This document shows, piece by piece, positions 1-3,454 of a stretch of 7,256 nt of DNA. A program made the position numbers and the translations under genes. A model generated the notes under the pieces. It was not told the DNA's origin, searched no databases, and saw only the letters and a list, made by a program, of their open reading frames with translations. The stretch spans positions 1 to 7,256 of the forward strand of contig USBN01000054.1 of assembly GCA_900552935.1 (NCBI GenBank). The letters are read 5' to 3'. Origin of the DNA: an uncultured Coriobacteriaceae bacterium. Lineage in GTDB: Bacteria; Actinomycetota; Coriobacteriia; Coriobacteriales; Atopobiaceae. The stretch's first letter is position 1; each line of letters opens with the position of its first letter.

Positions 1-26
1 GGGTAGTCAAAGTCATCGGTGCGCAT
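1..26 (-). CDS. queA: Probable QueA N-terminus (partial, runs off left edge)
   Basis: Only the first eight codons and two bases of the ninth are present, reading MRTDDFDY then a codon starting CC. The N-terminus of S-adenosylmethionine:tRNA ribosyltransferase-isomerase (queuosine synthesis, tRNA wobble position 34) typically carries an acidic DFDY or FDYxLP motif right after the start, and this fits. The ATG at 26-24 is preceded by a Shine-Dalgarno match GAGAGGA (36-42) with a 9-nt gap, so a real minus-strand start here is well supported. The QueA identity rests on eight residues and is a guess from family knowledge. It lies downstream of the DUF1622 gene on the same strand, with a hairpin between them. 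Confidence 0.45.
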
Positions 27-68
27 GGTTTTGGTTCCTCTCGTTGTTTTGTCCGCAAGAGAGTTTAG

Positions 69-104
69 CGCCCCGGACGGCGGAATACCACGCCATCCGG
101 GGCG
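69..104 (-). terminator. Hairpin after the DUF1622 gene, possible terminator
   Basis: The arms 69-77 and 96-104 pair perfectly (9 bp, CGCCCCGGA/TCCGGGGCG). After one mismatch, 79-82 and 91-94 pair for another 4 bp around an 8-nt loop. It sits 14 bp beyond the DUF1622 stop codon. Neither side has a real T-run, so it may be a weak or factor-assisted terminator, or a 3'-end stabilising structure separating the gene from the probable queA. Confidence 0.45.
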
Positions 105-117
105 TCGTTGCCGCCCG

Positions 118-480
118 CTATTCCTCGAGGGCCCGCCGAGCCTCGCCCTTCTCCTCCTTCTCCTCTTCCTTGATCTCCCAGTGGATGAGGAAGGTGAGCG
201 CGGCCCTCAGGGCGATGATGCCCGCGACGGTGCCAATCTCGTGCCAGTCGCGCACGATGACCGTGCGCAGAATTTCGCTGCCCATCTTGAACTCGAGGCC
301 CATGGCGAGACCCTTCGCGAGCGTGAGCTTAGTCTCTGGCGAGCGAGTCAGGTACAGATAGAAGCCGCGAATGCCCGAGAAAATGATGATTCCAACGCCG
401 ATGAATTCAAACAGCAGGATGGCGACCTCGACGATGTTCTCCATGTAGAAGTCGAGCGTGCCCATGATCAGCTCAAACAA
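118..480 (-). CDS. DUF1622 family small membrane protein
   Basis: This is a 120-residue integral membrane protein that I recognise as the DUF1622 family, whose function is not established. A hydrophobic segment spans about residues 16-37, with GVGIIIFSGIRGFYLYL as its core. An amphipathic stretch follows at about 53-75 (KLTLAKGLAMGLEFKMGSEI), then a conserved-looking IVRDWHEIGTVAGIIALR segment and a second hydrophobic helix at about 82-100. The C-terminus (102-120) is a highly charged Glu/Lys tail likely to lie in the cytoplasm. Length and order fit the family. The start is a TTG at 480-478, chosen because GGAGG (489-493) lies 8 nt upstream; an ATG five codons further in (465) has no comparable ribosome site. 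No partner gene is adjacent that would suggest a role. Confidence 0.85.
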   Translation of the reverse strand: MFELIMGTLDFYMENIVEVAILLFEFIGVGIIIFSGIRGFYLYLTRSPETKLTLAKGLAMGLEFKMGSEILRTVIVRDWHEIGTVAGIIALRAALTFLIHWEIKEEEKEEKGEARRALEE

Positions 481-488
481 ACAGCCAG

Positions 489-493
489 CCTCC
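489..493 (-). promoter_or_regulatory. Shine-Dalgarno site fixing a TTG start
   Basis: On the minus strand GGAGG sits 8 nt before the TTG codon at 480 of the DUF1622 gene. This is ideal spacing. It favours TTG over the internal ATG at 465, from which it would be 23 nt away. Confidence 0.7.
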
Positions 494-792
494 GTCTCAC
501 CACCCGTCTTGCCCGGACGCGTTAAACGCCCGGAACTCCCGATTGCCCCCAGTTTTGATAGCCCCTAGTTTTAACGCTACCCTATTTTCAGCGGCTCGAG
601 CAATGGGTTCCGCCAGCGGCCGGTAATCAGATCCAGCCGCATGGAAGATGGCACGATCGGCAGCGCCCCACGCCGCAGTCGCCAGCGCCGCAACACGCAA
701 GTGCGCAGTGCCCCGACGGGCATCGCGAGCGCGCATCCGCGCGCCAATCCGGCTCACGGCGCGGCGGCAGAGCGTTTGCCCAGGCGCTTCCC
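494..792. other. Intergenic region between DUF1622 gene and tRNA-Asp
   Basis: I see no supported gene here: open frames on both strands lack ribosome sites and have no recognisable protein motif. The minus-strand frame starting at 799 begins inside the tRNA terminator's U-tract. An AT-richer patch at about 545-592 carries two near-identical 12-mers 16 bp apart (545-556 and 561-572, 11 of 12 identical) and probably includes the promoter zone of the DUF1622 gene, though no good -35/-10 pair stands out. A small GCGCG/CGCGC hairpin lies at 729-742. Confidence 0.5.
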
Positions 793-827
793 AAAACAAA
801 AAAGGGCCCTGGCGTGAACCAGGACCC
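793..827 (-). terminator. Rho-independent terminator of tRNA-Asp
   Basis: Read on the minus strand, the arms 827-819 (GGGTCCTGG) and 812-804 (CCAGGGCCC) form a 9-bp stem with one U-G pair and a 6-nt loop. They are followed immediately by TTTTTTGTTTT (803-793). The stem begins 13 nt after the tRNA's CCA end. This is a canonical intrinsic terminator. Confidence 0.93.
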
Positions 828-840
828 CTCGAACATCCAA

Positions 841-917
<77 letters not shown>

Positions 918-935
918 GTGTCAGGTGCGAGGGTT

Positions 936-965
936 ATAATACAGGAAAAGTTGCCGCATTGTCTA
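936..965 (-). promoter_or_regulatory. Sigma-70-type promoter of tRNA-Asp
   Basis: On the minus strand a -35 box TAGACA (965-960, 5 of 6 to consensus) is separated by 18 nt from a -10 box TATTAT (941-936, 5 of 6). The expected start of transcription is near 929, about 12 nt before the mature tRNA 5' end at 917. That distance is typical of a short tRNA leader removed by RNase P. Confidence 0.7.
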
Positions 966-1018
966 GAGCTTATTTCTACATGTGTGGGAATTGTTGATAG
1001 CGCAGGTAGATGCCAATA

Positions 1019-1047
1019 TTCGAAACGCGCAGCGAGCGCGTCTCGAA
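1019..1047. repeat. Inverted repeat, 12-bp arms, 5-nt loop
   Basis: Arms 1019-1030 (TTCGAAACGCGC) and 1036-1047 (GCGCGTCTCGAA) are complementary at 11 of 12 positions around the loop AGCGA. It lies in non-coding DNA between tRNA-Asp and the acetyltransferase gene, with no T-run on either side, so it is not a standard terminator. Because of the symmetry both strands read a similar short peptide (FETRSxRVS), a by-product and not evidence of coding. Confidence 0.8.
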
Positions 1048-1069
1048 ACTCAAGCCAATCCAGCCACCA

Positions 1070-1133
1070 AGACATGCATTTCTTCGAGTTATTCGTCTTG
1101 ATTCGCCGTCGCAACTCGAATTAACGCATGTCT
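1070..1133. repeat. Nested inverted repeat (two 8-bp stems)
   Basis: The outer arms 1070-1077 (AGACATGC) and 1126-1133 (GCATGTCT) pair perfectly. After symmetric 5-nt internal loops, the inner arms 1083-1090 (TTCGAGTT) and 1113-1120 (AACTCGAA) also pair perfectly, around a 22-nt apical loop. The symmetric layout suggests a folded RNA or a palindromic repeat unit. There is no U-tract. It lies 22 nt from the inverted repeat at 1019-1047 and may belong to the same element. Confidence 0.75.
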
Positions 1134-1248
1134 CGACGAACGCACCGAAGCGCGAGGGGCGGCCAGCGCGGCAAGGCACGAGGGACGGTCGGCACGGCGA
1201 GCGCGGCAAGGCGACGCGCGCGCGAAACGGCGTAGTTCGTCGGCACGC
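1134..1248. other. GC-rich non-coding stretch downstream of the acetyltransferase gene
   Basis: There is no supported gene. The 13-mer AGCGCGGCAAGGC occurs twice, at 1165-1177 and 1200-1212, 35 bp apart. No intrinsic terminator for the acetyltransferase gene is apparent. Confidence 0.45.
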
Positions 1249-1761
1249 TCACGCATGCCCAGAACAGCCGCGATAAACCTGCCAGAACTCAACACGACCA
1301 TGGTCCTCGACGTGATGAGAAACAAAGCCGAGCTTCTCCTGCACGCGAGCCGACTTCTGGTTGCCGGCATAGTGCGCACACCAGAGCTGGTCGCACCCAA
1401 GGTCACTAAACGCTCGCGCGATCACGGCCCGGGCCGCCTCGGGAACAAGTCCGCGGCCCCAATAGGGCTTGCCAATCCAATATCCCAGCTCAAGCGCATG
1501 ATCAGTCGAGGCAACATCCTGGAGCCGAGGCTTCATCAACCCAATCGAGCCAACGGGTTCGGCGGTCTCGCGCAACACGATGGCGTAGGTTTCCGGAGTG
1601 CTGAGAACGTCGCGAATGACCTCGCGGCTCATCTTGTTCGACGTGTGTACGGGCCAGCCAGCCGCAGGACCGACCTCGGGATCCGAGGCGTACTTGTAGA
1701 GGGCCTCGGCATCAGAATCCTCCCAAGGGCGAAGAATCAAGCGTTCTGCTTCAAGCACCAC
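1249..1761 (-). CDS. GNAT family N-acetyltransferase, RimJ/RimL-like
   Basis: This is a 170-residue GNAT acetyltransferase of the Acetyltransf_3 (RimJ/RimL) type. It would transfer an acetyl group from acetyl-CoA to an amine on a protein N-terminus or small molecule; the substrate cannot be read from the sequence. The N-terminus has the family signature TERLxLRPW as AERLILRPW (5-13). The core acetyl-CoA motif ELGYWIGKPYWGRGL lies at 91-105, with the pyrophosphate-binding loop WGRGLV at 101-106. The second signature, GNQKSARVQEKLGF, lies at 133-146 and is typical of motif B. Full length for the family. The start is the GTG at 1761: an in-frame stop lies three codons upstream, and GGGGAGGA (1771-1778) sits 9 nt before it. 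The next codon is also GTG but is less well spaced. Transcribed divergently from degV; no operon partner. Confidence 0.88.
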   Translation of the reverse strand: MVLEAERLILRPWEDSDAEALYKYASDPEVGPAAGWPVHTSNKMSREVIRDVLSTPETYAIVLRETAEPVGSIGLMKPRLQDVASTDHALELGYWIGKPYWGRGLVPEAARAVIARAFSDLGCDQLWCAHYAGNQKSARVQEKLGFVSHHVEDHGRVEFWQVYRGCSGHA

Positions 1762-1770
1762 GGATAGTCA

Positions 1771-1778
1771 TCCTCCCC
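1771..1778 (-). promoter_or_regulatory. Shine-Dalgarno site fixing a GTG start
   Basis: On the minus strand GGGGAGGA ends 9 nt before the GTG at 1761. An ATG nearer to this site (1772-1770) is in another frame and stops after six codons, so the GTG is the working start of the acetyltransferase gene. Confidence 0.65.
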
Positions 1779-1879
1779 ATCAATCCCGTATGACCACCAC
1801 GAATAGAGTCCCGGTCTATATGAGCAAGGCCCACGTGCGGTCCAACCAATCCCAGACAAAAGCTGCGAACAAGACCCCG

Positions 1880-2000
1880 GTCCGCCCGCACACGGACGTC
1901 GCGGCCGCACGCCCGCACACGGGCACCGAGCCCGCACGCACGCCGCGTGCACGCGTCCATGCACGGGCCCGCGTCCGCACACACGCTCGCCGCACGCCCG
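1880..2000. repeat. Low-complexity alternating CG/CA tract with palindromes
   Basis: Runs of strict pyrimidine-purine alternation occur at 1933-1943, 1944-1956 and 1976-1986. CGCGTGCACGCG (1944-1955) is a perfect 12-bp palindrome. The 13-mer CGCCCGCACACGG occurs at 1883-1895 and 1910-1922. Short perfect hairpins GTCCG/CGGAC (1880-1897) and GCCCG/CGGGC (1911-1924) are present. The tract is purine-poor on the plus strand outside these alternations. Confidence 0.7.
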
Positions 2001-2002
2001 CG

Positions 2003-2029
2003 CACGGGCACGGGCACGGGCACGGGCAC
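2003..2029. repeat. Tandem hexamer repeat (CGGGCA)4
   Basis: Four perfect copies of CGGGCA occupy 2005-2028, with flanking bases extending the period to 2003-2029. It ends about 35 bp before the -10 candidate of degV. Such a tract can change copy number by slipped-strand mispairing and would then alter promoter-upstream spacing. Confidence 0.85.
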
Positions 2030-2063
2030 AAAGAGCTGAAATACCCTGTTCACCCGTCTAGCG

Positions 2064-2069
2064 TAAAAT
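2064..2069 (+). promoter_or_regulatory. Candidate -10 box of degV
   Basis: TAAAAT (5 of 6 to consensus) lies in the only AT-rich patch before degV, 39 nt from the ATG. No good -35 hexamer lies 16-18 nt upstream (that window is ATACCC-like), so the promoter is tentative. The tandem hexamer repeat lies just upstream. Confidence 0.35.
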
Positions 2070-2108
2070 ACAACACTTCAAACACCCATCACGGGCGAGA
2101 GGAAACCC

Positions 2109-3053
2109 ATGTCCGTAAAGTGCAACATCATGTGTGACTCCACCTGCGACTTCACCGCCGAGCAAGCGGCGGAGCGCAACGTCACCATCCTCCCCTTCCA
2201 CTACGTCGAAGCCGACAAGCCCAACGGCGGCCTTTGTGGCGACGACGACCTCTTCCAGTCTCGCAGCGCCCACGAGTTCTATGACGCCATCCGCCGCGGA
2301 GCCATGCCCATGACCTCGCAGCCCTCCCAGCTCGAGTATGACGAGGCCTTCCAGGCCGCCTACGAGTCGGGCGTTCCCACCGTGCTCTTCTGCATCTCAA
2401 GTGCCCTTTCCGGCGGCTACAACGGTGCCGTCATGAGCCTCGACCGCCTCAAGGAGGCCCACCCTGACGAGGAGATCCGCATCTACGTCGTGGACTCGCT
2501 CCTCGCCTCGACCGCCCTCACGCTTCTGCTCAACGAGGCATGCAACAAGCGCGACGAGGGCATGAACGCCGAGCGTCTCGTCATATGGGCAGAGGAGGCG
2601 CGCTATCGCATCCACACCCTCTTCATGGTCGACAACCTTGACTCACTCCACCGCGGCGGGCGCCTCCCCAAGGGAGTGGCGGTCATCGGCGACGCCCTCG
2701 ACGTCAAGGCGCTGCTGCACTTCAACCTCGACGGCTCGCTCGGCATTCGATCCGTGGCGCGCGGCCGCAAGAAGGGTCAGCGCAAGCTGATCGACTACTA
2801 CAAGAAGAACGTGCAGCTCGAGGACGAGGCCAACGTGTGCGCCGTCGGTGATGCTGACGTGGCGGACGAGGGCTTCGGCGTCGCCTCCGAGCTGCGCGCG
2901 CTCGACGACAGTCTCGAGGTCCTTCGCCCGACCATCGGCCCGACCATCGGATCGCACGTGGGCCCCGGCATGCTCTCCCTCGTCTTCTGGGGCAACGACC
3001 GCCGCAAGGACAAGGCCGTGACCAAGGTCAAGGGCGTCCGCGTCGCCAAGTAG
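2109..3053 (+). CDS. DegV family fatty-acid-binding protein (FakB-like)
   Basis: This 314-residue protein spans the whole DegV fold. In Gram-positives these proteins (FakB) bind a fatty acid and present it to the kinase FakA, which makes acyl-phosphate for phospholipid synthesis; DegV proteins with other lipids are known, so the ligand is inferred. Visible family marks are DST near the N-terminus (10-12, CDSTCDFT), the TSQPS loop (69-73), SSALSGGYNGA (97-107), VVDS (127-130), LDSLHRGGRLPK (177-188) and the C-terminal IGPTIGSHVGPG (276-287), which helps hold the lipid carboxylate. Start: ATG at 2109 with GAGAGGA (2097-2103) 5 nt upstream. There is no signal peptide, so it is cytoplasmic. No fakA lies nearby. 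The C-terminus is basic (RRKDKAVTKVKGVRVAK). The DNA for PTIG PTIG is a perfect 12-bp tandem duplication (2927-2950), which still gives the normal family motif. Confidence 0.92.
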   Translation: MSVKCNIMCDSTCDFTAEQAAERNVTILPFHYVEADKPNGGLCGDDDLFQSRSAHEFYDAIRRGAMPMTSQPSQLEYDEAFQAAYESGVPTVLFCISSALSGGYNGAVMSLDRLKEAHPDEEIRIYVVDSLLASTALTLLLNEACNKRDEGMNAERLVIWAEEARYRIHTLFMVDNLDSLHRGGRLPKGVAVIGDALDVKALLHFNLDGSLGIRSVARGRKKGQRKLIDYYKKNVQLEDEANVCAVGDADVADEGFGVASELRALDDSLEVLRPTIGPTIGSHVGPGMLSLVFWGNDRRKDKAVTKVKGVRVAK

Positions 3054-3146
3054 ACGCCAGGCGAGACACACGCAACTGCCCGTATGGACCACGCACCCGC
3101 ACGCCCGCGCGGGCCACATGCGTCGCGCCCACGCCGCAGCAAACGC
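3054..3146. other. GC-rich spacer after degV
   Basis: No gene is seen. The 13-mer CGCACGCCCGCGC at 3098-3110 is identical to one upstream of degV (1991-2003). It overlaps a perfect 12-bp palindrome GCCCGCGCGGGC (3103-3114). No intrinsic terminator with a T-run follows degV. Confidence 0.5.
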
Positions 3147-3214
3147 CAGAACCCACCTCTTGTAAGGGATTGGCCGCAAAAACGACCCGAATCCCTTACA
3201 AGAGGTGGGTTCTG
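3147..3214. repeat. Perfect 25-bp inverted repeat, 18-nt loop
   Basis: Arm 3147-3171 is the exact reverse complement of arm 3190-3214; arm ends are CAGAACCCACCTC and TTGTAAGGGATT. The central 18 nt (3172-3189) do not pair. No T-run follows on either strand (plus side TTGCAAAAACC, minus side GCGTTTGCTG), so it is not a standard intrinsic terminator, though it may still stop or protect degV transcripts. Its length and perfection resemble intergenic palindromic repeats or miniature mobile elements. Both strands encode similar short peptides across it, an effect of the symmetry. Confidence 0.93.
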
Positions 3215-3225
3215 TTGCAAAAACC

Positions 3226-3261
3226 GGTGGGCGACCCCTGTCATGCAAGGCCCCGCCCACC
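3226..3261. repeat. Secondary 7-bp hairpin beside the long inverted repeat
   Basis: GGTGGGC (3226-3232) and GCCCACC (3255-3261) pair perfectly around a 22-nt loop. It begins 11 nt after the long inverted repeat and may be part of the same structured element. Confidence 0.45.
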
Positions 3262-3300
3262 CGTCGCGTCCCGAACGCCGCACCGCCGATTTGCGACCGT

Positions 3301-3366
3301 TAGTCCATCATTTACGCAAAACATATAGCCCCTCTGATAAGATTTAAAGGCAATCCGCACTATAAG
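3301..3366 (+). promoter_or_regulatory. Likely promoter region of the first LPQTG surface protein
   Basis: This is the only AT-rich island in the gap before the surface protein gene. An extended -10 candidate TGATAAGAT lies at 3335-3343 and a second candidate, TATAAG, at 3361-3366. No good -35 hexamer sits at 16-18 nt from either, so the exact start is uncertain. Either choice gives a leader of about 80-105 nt. Confidence 0.35.
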
Positions 3367-3373
3367 TAACGAA

Positions 3374-3424
3374 CCAGGGCACCTCCCCCGTTGGCCCTGG
3401 CGCGACCGTCTCCGCCGGATCCGG
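3374..3424 (+). promoter_or_regulatory. Structured 5' leader of the surface protein gene
   Basis: CCAGGGC (3374-3380) pairs with GCCCTGG (3394-3400) around a 13-nt pyrimidine-rich loop. A palindrome CCGGATCCGG follows at 3415-3424. The Shine-Dalgarno AAGGAAG (3440-3446) lies just below. I do not recognise a known riboswitch; the structure may act as a stabiliser or translational control. Confidence 0.4.
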
Positions 3425-3454
3425 AAAGATGGCCGCCGTAAGGAAGCGAACCAG

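Larger units (their letters stand above)
1779..2096. other. Divergent intergenic region between acetyltransferase and degV genes
   Basis: It must carry promoters in both directions. The middle (about 1880-2030) is a CG/CA-rich low-complexity tract with palindromes. Its left end (1779-1860) is of normal composition, with no convincing minus-strand -35/-10 pair. Its right end is AT-richer and holds a likely -10 for degV. A plus-strand open frame from 1790 encodes a histidine/arginine-rich peptide with HGHGHGHGH, but it has no ribosome site and runs into degV, so it is not called. Confidence 0.6.

Noticed and set aside
497..799. 100-residue minus-strand open frame between DUF1622 gene and tRNA
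   Set aside because: It starts with a TTG inside the U-tract of the tRNA terminator, lacks a ribosome site, and its product is a featureless Ala/Arg-rich sequence.
1010..1276. Small plus-strand frame (and minus-strand counterpart) sharing FETRSxRVS
   Set aside because: The sharing is explained by the inverted repeat at 1019-1047; there is no ribosome site, and the frame runs into the convergent acetyltransferase gene.
1790..2137. Plus-strand frame encoding a His/Arg-rich peptide with HGHGHGHGH, suggestive of metal binding
   Set aside because: It has no ribosome binding site, is made almost wholly of the CG/CA low-complexity tract, and overlaps the start of degV in another frame.
3084..3347. 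Small open frames on both strands over the long inverted repeat, with mirrored peptides (NPPLVRD and SLTRGGF)
   Set aside because: The mirrored peptides follow from the palindrome; there are no Shine-Dalgarno sites or recognisable domains.
3401..3450. Resemblance of the leader to the 3' half of a TPP riboswitch (GGATCCGG, ATGG, CCG, then AGG)
   Set aside because: The diagnostic CTGAGA element and its partner stem are missing upstream, and a wall protein is not an expected thiamine target.
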